Positions 16,101-24,479 are shown, numbered from the stretch's first letter. The stretch: 64,000 bases of DNA from SPCO01 sp964579825 (GCA_964579825.1 CAZOHT010000017.1:1-64000); one strand, 5' to 3'. Program-made: numbers and translations. The notes: a model not told the origin generated them from the letters alone.

Positions 16101-16654
16101 GGCGCGTCGGACCGGCGGGCTCGCTCGTGCTGGCGGGCGCGCTCCTCGGTCTGGTCGGAGGGGTCGCCGCCTGTTCGCCGAGCGATGGCGCTGCGGTCAC
16201 GTACCCCGTCGGGTCGGTCGGACCGGACCGAACGGTGTCGCCCGCCGTCGTCCAGACCCGCGGCCAGATCGCCGAGGCGCTGGGCGGCAGGAACCTCATC
16301 CTCACGGACACGATCTCGCCCTACCGGCCGCCCGAGTCGGCGATGCTGGCGTCGGCGCCGCGGGCGGTCTACCAGGTCACGCTTCCGGCGGACCCTGACG
16401 GCGGGTACATCGTGGTCTACGAGTTCAGCGACACGGCACAGGCCGCCATGGCCGCCGCCGAGCAGCAGGCCTACCTGGCGACCGGTCCGGGACGCGTCCA
16501 GTCCCCGCAGGGCACGGTCCACACGATCCGCCAGGTCGGGACGACGGTCGTGTACCACGCGTGGCAACCAGCCGCCTCCACGAACGACCCGGGCTCGATC
16601 GAGATCCAGGCGGCCCTCGAGACGCTGGGCGTCGGGTACGCGGTCCCCGGGTAG
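16097..16654 (+). CDS. Putative lipoprotein of unknown function
   Basis: The 185-residue product starts with MRR and a hydrophobic stretch leading to a lipobox LVGGVAAC, with the modified Cys at residue 26, so it should be anchored on the outer face of the cytoplasmic membrane. The mature part has a small mixed alpha/beta character, with strands such as RAVYQVTLP and GGYIVVYEF and a helix DTAQAAMAAAEQQAYLA, but I do not recognise a family. It overlaps the HIT gene by ATGA and ends convergently with the acyl-CoA synthetase gene. Confidence 0.72.
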   Translation: MRRVGPAGSLVLAGALLGLVGGVAACSPSDGAAVTYPVGSVGPDRTVSPAVVQTRGQIAEALGGRNLILTDTISPYRPPESAMLASAPRAVYQVTLPADPDGGYIVVYEFSDTAQAAMAAAEQQAYLATGPGRVQSPQGTVHTIRQVGTTVVYHAWQPAASTNDPGSIEIQAALETLGVGYAVPG

Positions 16655-16675
16655 TCGGAGCTCGGTCGCTCGGAC

Positions 16676-18316
16676 CTACGGCGCCTGGACGGGGAGTGCC
16701 GCCTCCACGTCGGCCCAGGCGCGCACGAGGGGTCGCTTCACCTTGAGCGTGTGGGTGCGAGGGAAGTCCTCGTCGGGCCACAGTCGCCAGCCGGCGATCC
16801 GCTGGTTCGGTCCCAGCGTCGCATTCGCGGACTTCACGGCGGCGTCGAGTCGCGCCCGGATGGCGGCCGGGTCGGGCGTGCCACCAGGCGGTGTGCCGGC
16901 CAGCACGATGGCTTCGATTCGTCCGGGCTTCGTCTCGAGGACCACGGAGTCGCGGATGCCCGCGATCCGAAGGGCGTTCTCGAGATCCTCGGGATAGACG
17001 TTGAATCCGTTCGGCAGGACGATGATGTCCTTCATCCGACCGGACAGGATCAGTCGGCCCTCATCGTCGAGATGACCGATGTCGCCGGTCTTGTACCAGC
17101 CGTCCTCGGTGAAGGCGGCTGCCGTCGCCTCGGGGTTGCGCCAGTAGCCCTTGAACAGCGGCCGGCCCTTGAACTGGACCTCGCCCTCGGAGGAGAGGCG
17201 CATCTGGATGCCGGCGGGCGGCCGGCCGACCGTACCCAGCCCGTGGTCCTTGAGCGTGGTGCAGCTGCCGGTGCCGGTCTCGGTGGCGCCGTAGCCCTGC
17301 ATGACGATGACGCCGAGATCCTCCCAACCCTGCTGGAGCGCCGGCGGCAGGAACGCCCCGCTCGATACGAAGAGACGCAGATGGCCACCGAGCTGGCCGT
17401 GGACGCTGCCGAAGATGCGCCGCCGGACGCCCATCGGGAGATGGCGGGCGATGCCGCGGAGGCGATCGAAGGCAGCCGTCCTGCCGCGTTTCTCGACCTC
17501 GCGCGTCACCGCGCTCCAGAACAGGTCCAGGACCTGCGGGACGACGACCATCGAGGTGACCTTGTGGTCGCGCAGGGCATCGAAGATGACGCGCGGGTTC
17601 CGGCTGCGCACGTACAGGACGTCGGCACCGACACTGAGCGCATAGAAGAGACCGACCGCCTGCTCCAGGAGGTGGGAGAGGGGAAGCAGCGACACGATCC
17701 GATGTTCGAGGTGCGGCATGACCGCGTGGAACGACTCGATCGAGGCCAGGATGTTGTCGTGGGCCAGCATCACGCCCTTCGGCGTCCCGGTCGTGCCGGA
17801 GGTGAAGACGAGCTGGAAGATGTCGTCGGGGGTCGGGGGCTCCCAGGCGGCCTGGATGGACTCCCAGTCCGCCGGGAAGCGGGGGTCGTCCGGGTCCGGC
17901 TCCGCGCACAGGGCGTCCAGCGTCGTCGTCGGGAAGTGCTCGAGGCGGGCTTCCCTGGGGTCCGGCGCGTCGCGACCCGTGCCCAGGATGAGGTGGCGCG
18001 CCTCGCTCGTGCGGACGATCGCCTCGACGGCCTCGGTCGACATCCGGAGGTCGAGGGGCACGTAGATGAGTCGAGCCCGCATGGCCCCGAAGTAGGCGGC
18101 GGCGAGCTCCGGCATGGACGGAGACCAGGTGAGGATGCGGTCTCCCGGCTCCAGGCCGAGCGACCGAAGGCGCCAGGCGGCCAACCGGCCGCGCCGCTCG
18201 AGCTCGCGGAAGCTCCAGTCACTCGTGGAGCCATCGTCCGCGCGCAGGCTCAGGGCGGGCTTGTCGCCATATCGGGCCACGGCCTCGTCGAGCAGGTCCA
18301 GCAGGGTTGACGGCAT
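16676..18316 (-). CDS. AMP-dependent synthetase, long-chain fatty acyl-CoA ligase type
   Basis: An adenylate-forming enzyme of 546 residues that activates a carboxylic acid, probably a fatty acid, to acyl-AMP and then acyl-CoA. The P-loop FTSGTTGTPKG (171-181), GYGATETGTGS (341-351), YKTGDIGHLDDEGRL (408-422) and GRMKDIIVLPNGFNVYPED (426-444) are all intact. Near the end LKVKRPLV includes the conserved lysine needed for adenylation. Members with this short layout also include fatty acyl-AMP ligases, so the acceptor is not certain. It stands alone on the minus strand. A TACAGT box nine bases before the ATG suggests a leaderless mRNA. Confidence 0.85.
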   Translation of the reverse strand: MPSTLLDLLDEAVARYGDKPALSLRADDGSTSDWSFRELERRGRLAAWRLRSLGLEPGDRILTWSPSMPELAAAYFGAMRARLIYVPLDLRMSTEAVEAIVRTSEARHLILGTGRDAPDPREARLEHFPTTTLDALCAEPDPDDPRFPADWESIQAAWEPPTPDDIFQLVFTSGTTGTPKGVMLAHDNILASIESFHAVMPHLEHRIVSLLPLSHLLEQAVGLFYALSVGADVLYVRSRNPRVIFDALRDHKVTSMVVVPQVLDLFWSAVTREVEKRGRTAAFDRLRGIARHLPMGVRRRIFGSVHGQLGGHLRLFVSSGAFLPPALQQGWEDLGVIVMQGYGATETGTGSCTTLKDHGLGTVGRPPAGIQMRLSSEGEVQFKGRPLFKGYWRNPEATAAAFTEDGWYKTGDIGHLDDEGRLILSGRMKDIIVLPNGFNVYPEDLENALRIAGIRDSVVLETKPGRIEAIVLAGTPPGGTPDPAAIRARLDAAVKSANATLGPNQRIAGWRLWPDEDFPRTHTLKVKRPLVRAWADVEAALPVQAP

Positions 18317-18325
18317 CGGACCCCA

Positions 18326-18331
18326 ACTGTA
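18326..18331 (-). promoter_or_regulatory. -10 box TACAGT, leaderless promoter candidate for the acyl-CoA ligase
   Basis: On the minus strand TACAGT ends nine bases before the ATG at 18316. The gap contains a G-run (TGGGG) but no proper Shine-Dalgarno spacing. The same TAnnnT-to-start geometry recurs at several other genes in this window. Confidence 0.4.
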
Positions 18332-18424
18332 GACCTACGCTGACTCGGGCCGATCGTTGTTTGAACCGAGTTTCCACGCCCAGTGTCATTGCGAGAGAGA
18401 TGTCCCGAAGGGCATGACCGCGTG

Positions 18425-18985
18425 ATGGGGAGCGCCGTGGATCGACGGCTCATCGAACAGGCACAGGCTGGCGATCGACAGGCCTTCACGGAGTTGGCCG
18501 AGCTGGTCAGCGATCGTCTGTTTGCCCTGGCCCTTCGCGTGGTCCGCGATCGTGACATGGCCGGCGATGTCCTCCAGACATCTCTCGTCCATATCTGGCG
18601 CGAGCTGCCGAGCCTTCGCGAGGTCGACCGGTTCGAGGCCTGGTCATATCGCGTCGTGATCAATGCCTGTCGCAACGCGGCGCGTACGGCGAGGCGATCC
18701 CTGGTGACACTCGAGCTCTCGCCATCCGACGCCGTGATCGGCGACGCACAGTCAGCGATCGCCCGGCGGGATGAACTCGAACGAGCCTTCAGCAAGCTCA
18801 CCCATGACCAGCGGGCAGTGCTCGTCCTCCTCTACTACCAGGACCTGCCGGTGGCCAAGGCGGCCGCCGTTCTCGGGGTATCCCCGGGGACGGTCAAGTC
18901 TCGGGCGCACCACGCACGCGAGTCCCTGCGAGCGGTGCTTGCTGCCGAAGCGCGGACCAGCCCTCCAGAAGGACGCCCGGCATGA
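18425..18985 (+). CDS. ECF-type RNA polymerase sigma factor (sigma-70 family)
   Basis: A 186-residue extracytoplasmic-function sigma factor. Region 2 runs from AGDRQAFTELAELVSDRLFALALRVVRD through DMAGDVLQTSLVHIWRELPSL to WSYRVVINACRN. Region 4 is ERAFSKLTHDQRAVLVLLYYQDLPVAKAAAVLGVSPGTVKSR, with the HTH near the end. The first ATG in frame is at 18383, but the family begins with a helix equivalent to DRRLIEQAQAGD, so the ATG at 18425 (or GTG at 18437) is more likely. It overlaps by ATGA a membrane protein that is probably its regulatory partner. Confidence 0.88.
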   Translation: MGSAVDRRLIEQAQAGDRQAFTELAELVSDRLFALALRVVRDRDMAGDVLQTSLVHIWRELPSLREVDRFEAWSYRVVINACRNAARTARRSLVTLELSPSDAVIGDAQSAIARRDELERAFSKLTHDQRAVLVLLYYQDLPVAKAAAVLGVSPGTVKSRAHHARESLRAVLAAEARTSPPEGRPA

Positions 18986-19875
18986 TCGACGCCGACATCG
19001 AACTCACGCTGCGCGGCTGGTTCGCGGACGGCGACGACCGCGCACCATCCACGGTCGTGCAGGCGGCCCTGTCCGAGGTGGCGACGACGCCGCAGCGCCA
19101 CGGCTTCCGCTCGAGGATCCTGCGCTTGCGATTTGCGCCGCCGCCGCAACGTTTGGCGGCGGCACTCGCGATCGCCATCCTCGCCGTGCTTGGTGCGGCT
19201 GTGGCGATCGGCGCAGGCGCCGCCTTCCTTCGAGTGACGCAGCCTCCAGAGCCACGTCCCGCCATCATCGGGCCGTCGCCATCGCCGTCGCCTTCCATCG
19301 CGGCGCCGCCCGAACCATCGTCAAGTCCACCACCCGCCTCGCCACAGGGACACCTCTTCGATACCCAGCTGCCAGTGTCGCTCGCGTTGGATGTCCTCCC
19401 AGGTTGGTACGTGACCGATCAGGACCCTGGACTCGTGCAGCTCGCGGGGCCAGCGATCCATCCGTGGCGCCGCCCGACGCTATTCGTGACGCTCGCTGGT
19501 CCGCTCTACTCGGATCCGTGCAGCGACACCAAGGGCACTCGTGCGGTCGGCCCGACCGTGCTGGATCTCGCGTCGGCGCTCGCTGCGACTCCGGGCGTGA
19601 TGATCGAGGGTCCGGATCCGATCGCTGTCGACGGTCATGAGGGACTCAGACTCACGCTCACCGCGCCACCGTCACCCACCGACTGTCCGGCTCTCGACCT
19701 GTGGGGTGGACCGAACAACCACTGGCTCGTCGCGGGCGAGCAGAACACGCTATGGATCCTTGACGTGGATGGCCACCGCATCGTCATCTCAGCCGAGGTC
19801 TTCGAGAACAGCCCGGCGGGGACTGCCGACGAGCAGGAAGCGATGGTCGCGTCGATCCGTTTGCTCGGCAAGTAG
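18982..19875 (+). CDS. Membrane protein, probable anti-sigma partner of the ECF sigma factor
   Basis: A 297-residue single-pass protein. Residues 1-56 are cytosolic, residues about 57-80 form a transmembrane helix (AAALAIAILAVLGAAVAIGAGAAFL), then a Pro/Ser-rich linker with SPSPSPS repeats leads to an extracytoplasmic domain of about 170 residues containing two Cys residues. The layout and the four-base overlap with the sigma gene are typical of anti-sigma factors, but the cytosolic part lacks the HxxxCxxC zinc motif of the ZAS group. The anti-sigma role is inferred from context; the outer domain may sense a signal. Confidence 0.6.
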   Translation: MIDADIELTLRGWFADGDDRAPSTVVQAALSEVATTPQRHGFRSRILRLRFAPPPQRLAAALAIAILAVLGAAVAIGAGAAFLRVTQPPEPRPAIIGPSPSPSPSIAAPPEPSSSPPPASPQGHLFDTQLPVSLALDVLPGWYVTDQDPGLVQLAGPAIHPWRRPTLFVTLAGPLYSDPCSDTKGTRAVGPTVLDLASALAATPGVMIEGPDPIAVDGHEGLRLTLTAPPSPTDCPALDLWGGPNNHWLVAGEQNTLWILDVDGHRIVISAEVFENSPAGTADEQEAMVASIRLLGK

Positions 19876-20029
19876 GCGTTCGTGGGTCCGACCGAGCCAA
19901 CATCGACGCGTGGATCAGATGCGGATCGGACGCTCGTTGCGAGCCCCTAGGGACACGCCACGGGGAGTGGCATCAGCCGTTGCATCACCGGGCGTCAGCG
20001 CGTCAGCAGAGCGATCCGGCCCGACGTTC

Positions 20030-20064
20030 CACCTGATGTCAGGTTCCGGGGACATCTAGGTGGA
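20030..20064 (+). other. 12-bp imperfect hairpin
   Basis: CCACCTGATGTC (20030-20041) pairs with GACATCTAGGTGG (20052-20064) with one bulged T and a 10-base loop. It lies between the anti-sigma-like gene and rpsU. It could be a terminator, an RNA element or the remnant of a mobile-element end; no transposase is near. Confidence 0.45.
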
Positions 20065-20110
20065 CTGGCCGGCCGCGGATCGTGCGTATCCCACCGGGGG
20101 TGGGATCCGG

Positions 20111-20281
20111 GCGAGTCTCGGCCAGCTTGGGCCGGGCGCAGCGAGCTTGATCGCCTCGGGCAGGGCGGGTCGGGGGGGAGCAAGCGTGGGCAAGCTCGCG
20201 AGACTCGCGCCCCGGGACCGAGTCCGAGCCGCCGGCTCGAGTCTGGGCTTCCGACCTCCCCGAACCGGCCCCGAGGGGGCC
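20111..20281 (+). ncRNA. Candidate structured RNA upstream of rpsU
   Basis: A 10-bp perfect helix (20111-20120 with 20199-20208) encloses a second 8-bp perfect helix (20142-20149 with 20191-20198) stacked directly on it, with a small GGCC hairpin in between. The 3' strand of the outer helix can alternatively pair through GACTCG (20202-20207) with CGAGTC (20219-20224). A hairpin at 20225-20239 and a GC-rich terminator-like hairpin at 20267-20281 follow. Mutually exclusive helices before a terminator-like stem resemble an attenuator, riboswitch or small RNA. I recognise no known RNA family, so the call is tentative. Confidence 0.35.
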
Positions 20282-20424
20282 ATCCGTACCGTTTGACCGG
20301 CTCTGAGGCTCGCGGTATGCTCCGCCGGCTCTGGCGGGGGACCGTCCGAGTGGCGTCACGGGCCGGTTGGCCGCGAGCCCGACGCGAACAGACACGACCC
20401 CAGGCCTGGGGAGGTGAACCGGGA

Positions 20425-20610
20425 TTGGCAGAAGTCCGAGTGGGTGAGAACGAGACGTTCGAAAGCGCCCTGCGTCGCTTCAACAAGAAGATCCAGCAGA
20501 GCGGCATCCTCGCCGAGGCTCGCCGACGCGAGCACTACGAGAAGCCCTCTGTGAAGCGCAAGCGCAAGGAAGCCAAGCGCAAGAAGAACGCCCGAACGCA
20601 GGTCGGCTGA
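20425..20610 (+). CDS. rpsU: 30S ribosomal protein S21
   Basis: A 61-residue basic protein of the small ribosomal subunit, located near the 3' end of 16S rRNA. The sequence AEVRVGENETFESALRRFNKK and the Lys/Arg-rich C-terminus KRKRKEAKRKKNARTQVG are typical. The start is a TTG at 20425: the family starts at this residue and a strong GGGGAGGTG lies nine bases before it. The open frame extends upstream, but those codons do not look like S21. S21 is generally missing from Actinobacteria, which helps place the genome. yqeY follows, a common pairing. Confidence 0.93.
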   Translation: MAEVRVGENETFESALRRFNKKIQQSGILAEARRREHYEKPSVKRKRKEAKRKKNARTQVG

Positions 20611-20718
20611 GAGGCGGCCCGCGTGACGGGCCCCGAATCAACCCCTGCATCCCCTGCGGGTGCGACGACGGCGAAACCGAATCATCGGCCGATCCGTCTA
20701 CCCGAGGTGCCAGATCCG

Positions 20719-21198
20719 GTGTCCCTTCAAGAGCAGATCCAGACCGACATCGCCGTCGCCATGCGGAGCGGTGACGCGCTGCGTCGCGACGTCCTTCGCA
20801 TGGCGTCGAGTGCCGCCTACAACGTCGAGAAGAAGCAGGGTCGTGCCCTGACCGACGACGAGATGCTGGGCGTGCTGACGCGCGAGGTGAAGACGCGACG
20901 CGAATCCGTGGTCGCGTACGAGGGAGCGGGTCGCCAGGATCTGGCCGACAAGGAAGCCACCGAGATCGAGATCCTCAGCGAGTACCTGCCCCAGGCCCTC
21001 ACCGAGGACCAGCTCACGGCGCTCGTCGCGGATGGGATCGCGGCCACCGGTGCCACGTCCGCCCGCGACATGGGCAAGGTCATGGGATGGCTGTCCCCGA
21101 AGACCAAGGGCCGGGCGGACGGCAAGCACGTCAGCGAACTCGTCGTCCAGGCGCTGGCCCGGGCGGACCTCGCCGCCCACGATGGCGGGACCCACTGA
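20719..21198 (+). CDS. yqeY: GatB/YqeY domain protein
   Basis: A 159-residue helical protein of the YqeY family, related to the tRNA-binding tail of GatB. The exact role is unknown, though a link to tRNA or translation is assumed. Conserved parts include LRRDVLRMASSAAYNVE, LTREVKTRRESVVAYEGAGRQDLADKEATEIEILSEYLPQ and ARDMGKVMGWLSPKTKGRADGK. I prefer the GTG at 20719, because family members start with MSL and a GAGGTG site lies nine bases upstream. A GTG at 20623 would add 32 poorly conserved residues. The rpsU-yqeY order is widespread. Confidence 0.88.
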   Translation: MSLQEQIQTDIAVAMRSGDALRRDVLRMASSAAYNVEKKQGRALTDDEMLGVLTREVKTRRESVVAYEGAGRQDLADKEATEIEILSEYLPQALTEDQLTALVADGIAATGATSARDMGKVMGWLSPKTKGRADGKHVSELVVQALARADLAAHDGGTH

Positions 21199-21202
21199 CG
21201 TC

Positions 21203-23365
21203 ATGCTGACGTCTCGGTCGGCCACGATCTCCCGCTTCACGCGCAGTGACGCGACGCGACTCGCCATCGCGTCGGTGATCCTGGTCCTGACCCTCACCGC
21301 GATCCTCGGCGCCGACTTCCTGCCCAAGGAGACGACGACCCTCGCCGCCGGCGACATCGCGCCGACCGACATCGTCGCGCCGGCCGCCATCGAGTTCGAA
21401 AGCGACGTCCAGACCGCCGCCGCTCGCGCCGATGCCCGCGCGGGCGTCGACCCGCAGTACGACTTCACCAGCGAGAAGGCGATCGCGATCGCCGCCGAGC
21501 AGGCCCTCGCATTCGAGCGCAAGGTCTCGCCGATCGACACGCTCTTCGCCGCGGAGATGACACCTGAAGAGCGTTCCGCCCTGCTGCTGACCGTGATGCC
21601 GTCGCTCACGGACGCATCAAGCACGACGCTCGCCGGCCTCGATGGCGACGGTTGGGCCGCCGTTCGCGCCGAAGCGGCCCGCGTCCTCGACGGGATCCTG
21701 CGTACGGAACTCCTCGACACCGAGGTCGCCGCGACCAAGACTCGCCTGACCGGGCTGATGGCCGGTGGCCTCGATGCCGCCCAGCGGATGCTCGCCGCGG
21801 AACTGGTCCGCGACCTGGTCGTCCCGAACTCCTCGTTCAGTCAGCTCCTCACCGATCAGGAAAAGGATCGAGCCGAGGCTGCCGTCGTGCCGATCGTGGT
21901 CGAGATCGCCCAGCGCGAAGTCATCGTCCGGAACGGGACGCTGTTGACCGCGGCCGACATCGAGAAGATCGACGCGCTCGGCCTTGGCGTGGCAGGTCCC
22001 AGCCCCAATGTCTTCGTCGGCTGGTTCCTGCTGTCGGTCCTGGTGGTCGGGATGCTGCTTGCGTGGGTGTGGCGTTTCCGCCCGGGCCTCTGGCACCGAG
22101 ACAACGTCCTGTTCCTGATCGGGCTCCTGGTCGTCGGGGCGACGCTGGCGCTGAAGGTCACCGCGGGCCGATCCATCCTGCAGTACTTCCTGCCGACGGC
22201 GGCGATCGGCATGCTCCTGGCCATCCTGCTGGATGCCTCGCTGGCGACCATCGTCATCGCGATCATCGCGGTCATCGGCGGGGCGGTGAACGGCGGTTCG
22301 CTCGAGTTCGCGACGTACACCTTCCTGGGCGGCGTGGCCGGCATCATCGCGGTCCGCAAGGGCGACCGCTTGCAGGTCTTCGTCCAGGCCGCGGTCGCCG
22401 TGTTCATCGTCAACGCGATGGTCGTGACGGTCTTCTCGCTGCTCGGGACGCGCGACGTCCAGGGGCTGCTGGAGCTGTGGTTCGCGTCGGCGGCCAGCGC
22501 GGCCGGGTCCGGCGTCGCGGCGGTCGGCCTGTTCGCGGTCCTTGGGTCGGTGTTCGGCATCCTGACCGTGTTCCAGCTCCTGGAGCTGGCCAATCCGTCC
22601 CAGCCGTTGCTGCGCCGGCTGCTCGTGGAGACGCCCGGCACGTACCACCACTCGCTCATGGTGGGCAACCTTGCGGAGCGCGCGGCCGAGGCGATCGGCG
22701 GCGATCCGCTCGTCACCCGTGTGGCGGCCTACTACCACGACGTCGGCAAGCTGGCGAACCCACTCGCGTTCATCGAGAACCAGGCCGGAGGCGAGAACAT
22801 CCACGACGAGCTCGATCCGGAGGTGAGCGCCCAGATCGTCAAGCAGCACGTCGCCGATGGCATCGACTTCGCCTACAAGGCCAAGCTGCCCAAGGCGCTC
22901 ATCGCCTACATCCCGCAGCACCACGGGACGGCGATCATGAGCTACTTCTACGCTCGGGCGAGGGAGCTGGCCGCGGCGCCGTACGGAGGGACGGGCACGG
23001 CCGAAGGCGCCAGGGCCGCCGCGGCCGTCGACGAGCGCAAGTTCCGTCACGCCGGCCCGAAGCCCCAGTCCCGCGAGGCGGCGCTGATCATGCTCGCGGA
23101 CGGCGTCGAGGCGTCCGTTCGCTCGCTCACGTCGCGCGACGAGCCGGCGATCCGGGCGATGGTCACGCGGATCATGGAGGAGCGCGTGAACGACGATCAG
23201 TTCGACGAGTGCGACCTGACCCTGCGCGACCTCGAGGCGATCCGCGAGGCGTTCGTCGGGCAGCTCCTGGGCATGTACCACACCCGGATCGCCTATCCAC
23301 AGAGCGAGGTCGTGGACCTGGAGTCGCGTCGCGCGGCCGGCGGAGGCGGCGCCGCGGCCTCGTGA
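21203..23365 (+). CDS. 7TM-HD family phosphohydrolase (PgpH-like)
   Basis: A 720-residue membrane protein resembling PgpH, a c-di-AMP phosphodiesterase in Firmicutes. After an N-terminal anchor (about 17-37) comes an extracytoplasmic 7TMR-HDED-like domain (about 40-270), then seven transmembrane helices (about 275-460), then a cytosolic HD domain with GTYHHSLMVGNLAERAA and YYHDVGKL (H512-D513). Further conserved parts are HHGT (about residue 574) and EAALIMLADGVEAS. The ATG at 21203 directly before the basic N-terminus is preferred to 21182, which overlaps yqeY. Substrate is inferred from family. ybeY follows, as in many genomes. Confidence 0.88.
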   Translation: MLTSRSATISRFTRSDATRLAIASVILVLTLTAILGADFLPKETTTLAAGDIAPTDIVAPAAIEFESDVQTAAARADARAGVDPQYDFTSEKAIAIAAEQALAFERKVSPIDTLFAAEMTPEERSALLLTVMPSLTDASSTTLAGLDGDGWAAVRAEAARVLDGILRTELLDTEVAATKTRLTGLMAGGLDAAQRMLAAELVRDLVVPNSSFSQLLTDQEKDRAEAAVVPIVVEIAQREVIVRNGTLLTAADIEKIDALGLGVAGPSPNVFVGWFLLSVLVVGMLLAWVWRFRPGLWHRDNVLFLIGLLVVGATLALKVTAGRSILQYFLPTAAIGMLLAILLDASLATIVIAIIAVIGGAVNGGSLEFATYTFLGGVAGIIAVRKGDRLQVFVQAAVAVFIVNAMVVTVFSLLGTRDVQGLLELWFASAASAAGSGVAAVGLFAVLGSVFGILTVFQLLELANPSQPLLRRLLVETPGTYHHSLMVGNLAERAAEAIGGDPLVTRVAAYYHDVGKLANPLAFIENQAGGENIHDELDPEVSAQIVKQHVADGIDFAYKAKLPKALIAYIPQHHGTAIMSYFYARARELAAAPYGGTGTAEGARAAAAVDERKFRHAGPKPQSREAALIMLADGVEASVRSLTSRDEPAIRAMVTRIMEERVNDDQFDECDLTLRDLEAIREAFVGQLLGMYHTRIAYPQSEVVDLESRRAAGGGGAAAS

Positions 23366-23370
23366 TCGTG

Positions 23371-23430
23371 GCGACCACGCCGTGATTCGCGTGACCACGC
23401 CGTGATCGAGGTGACCACGCCGTGACCCGG
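23371..23430 (+). repeat. Three tandem 20-bp units spanning the ybeY start
   Basis: Units 23371-23390, 23391-23410 and 23411-23430 share the core GACCACGCCGTGA. The third contains the ybeY GTG start (23422), and the junction between units two and three creates a GAGGTG ribosome binding site (23408-23413). The period of 20 places the repeated GTG codons in different frames. Confidence 0.85.
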
Positions 23431-23964
23431 TCGATCTTCATGCCCCCGTGGCGGGTCGATGTGACCGTTCGCGACGGCGTGTCGCTACCCGCCTCCATGG
23501 CCGGCTTGAGCCGGATGGTGGCAGCGGCCCTGGACGCGGCGGGCGCCCCGGCACCCGGCTCGGTGGGTCTCATCCTGACCGACGACGCCGAGCTGGCCGG
23601 GCTCAACGCCACGCACATGGGCAAGGACGGTCCGACCGACGTCCTCTCGTTCCCGCTGCTGCCGCCCGGGTCGTTCCCGCCGCACGAGGGGGCGACCGAC
23701 CACCCGCCATCCGCGAGCGACGGGTTCCGGCTGCCGCCCGGGCGCCGACAGCACATCGGGGACATCGTCATCTCGGTGGAGCGAGCGGTGGAGCAAGCCA
23801 CCGCAGGCTTGGGAGGCCAGACGGGCAACGTCCGTTGGGCCGCGATGGACGAACTGCGCCTGCTCACGGTCCACGGCACCCTGCACCTCTGCGGGTGGGA
23901 CCACGCCGAGCCCGAGGAGGAAGCGGCCATGCGCGCCCTGGAACAGCGCCTGCTGATGCGATGA
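23422..23964 (+). CDS. ybeY: Endoribonuclease YbeY
   Basis: A single-strand endoribonuclease, zinc-dependent, involved in 16S rRNA 3'-end processing and ribosome quality control. The 180-residue product has the defining zinc motif HGTLHLCGWDH near residues 151-161 and the upstream GKDGPTDVLSFPL strand. An insertion of about 20 residues rich in Pro and Ser (PPHEGATDHPPSASDGFR) sits between DVLSFPL and GDIVIS. The GTG at 23422 is supported by GAGGTG eight bases before it; an internal ATG at 23440 is the alternative. The start lies inside a triplicated 20-bp repeat. Confidence 0.93.
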   Translation: MTRSIFMPPWRVDVTVRDGVSLPASMAGLSRMVAAALDAAGAPAPGSVGLILTDDAELAGLNATHMGKDGPTDVLSFPLLPPGSFPPHEGATDHPPSASDGFRLPPGRRQHIGDIVISVERAVEQATAGLGGQTGNVRWAAMDELRLLTVHGTLHLCGWDHAEPEEEAAMRALEQRLLMR

Positions 23965-23971
23965 TGTCGGC

Positions 23972-24430
23972 TTGACCGACGCCGTCCGACTCGAGCCCAT
24001 CACCGAGGACAACCTGAAGGCCGTCTTCGAGCTGCAGCTCGCCCCGGGCCAGGAGGCGTTCGTGGCACCCAACCCCTGGTCATTGGCGCAGGCGTTCGTG
24101 GAGTCGGCCATCGCGTGGCCGCGAGCGATCGTCGCTGGCGAGTCGGTCGTGGGCTTCCTGATGCTGGAGATCGATCCGGACGAGGAGGATGGCCGACCGT
24201 TCTGGCTCTGGCGACTGATGCTCGCCGCCGACCGGCAACGCCGGGGCTACGGGACGGCCGCCGTGCGGCTCGCCATCGAGGAGGTCAGGGCGCGCGGCGG
24301 CTCCGAGCTGTACACGAGCTGGGTCCCGGGCGAGGGCAGTCCCGGCCCGTTCTACGAGCGCCTCGGGTTCGTGCCGACCGGCGAGCTGGATGACGACGAG
24401 ATCGTCGCGCGGCTGACCCTGACGGCCTGA
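23972..24430 (+). CDS. GNAT acetyltransferase (spermine/spermidine acetyltransferase-like)
   Basis: A 152-residue GNAT-fold enzyme transferring acetyl from acetyl-CoA. The N-terminal LEPITEDNLKAVFELQLAPGQEAFVAPN resembles BltD/PaiA-type diamine acetyltransferases. The acetyl-CoA motif A is LMLAADRQRRGYGTAAVRLA, with the pyrophosphate-binding RRGYGTA. Motif B, PGEGSPGPFYERLGFVPTG, is also typical. The start appears to be TTG at 23972, eight bases after ybeY; no in-frame ATG fits the conserved N-terminus. Polyamine acetylation is a guess from similarity, though a polyamine-type importer is encoded elsewhere in the window. Confidence 0.82.
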   Translation: MTDAVRLEPITEDNLKAVFELQLAPGQEAFVAPNPWSLAQAFVESAIAWPRAIVAGESVVGFLMLEIDPDEEDGRPFWLWRLMLAADRQRRGYGTAAVRLAIEEVRARGGSELYTSWVPGEGSPGPFYERLGFVPTGELDDDEIVARLTLTA

Positions 24431-24479
24431 TCCGGCCGGCCTCGGGCACCGCGGACGCGCGGCCGGACTCGCCCCGGGG

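Larger units (their letters stand above)
19876..20424. other. Long non-coding gap upstream of rpsU with several possible RNA stems
   Basis: This 549-base gap holds no convincing coding frame. Visible structures are the hairpin at 20030-20064, the nested helices at 20111-20208, a hairpin CGAGCC/GGCTCG at 20225-20239 and a terminator-like GGCCCC/GGGGCC hairpin at 20267-20281. The rpsU Shine-Dalgarno sequence is at its end. The first 150 bases show nothing beyond a direct repeat GCATCA (about 19969 and 19982). Confidence 0.5.

Noticed and set aside
16751..18310. Plus-strand frame of 519 codons opposite the acyl-CoA ligase
   Set aside because: The minus strand has all adenylate-forming enzyme motifs in order; the plus frame is a shadow.
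20030..20064. Transposon end or insertion sequence
   Set aside because: The hairpin resembles some mobile-element ends, but there is no transposase, partner end or target duplication nearby.
23371..23430. CRISPR-like repeats
   Set aside because: The units are contiguous 20-bp tandem repeats without spacers and no cas genes are near.
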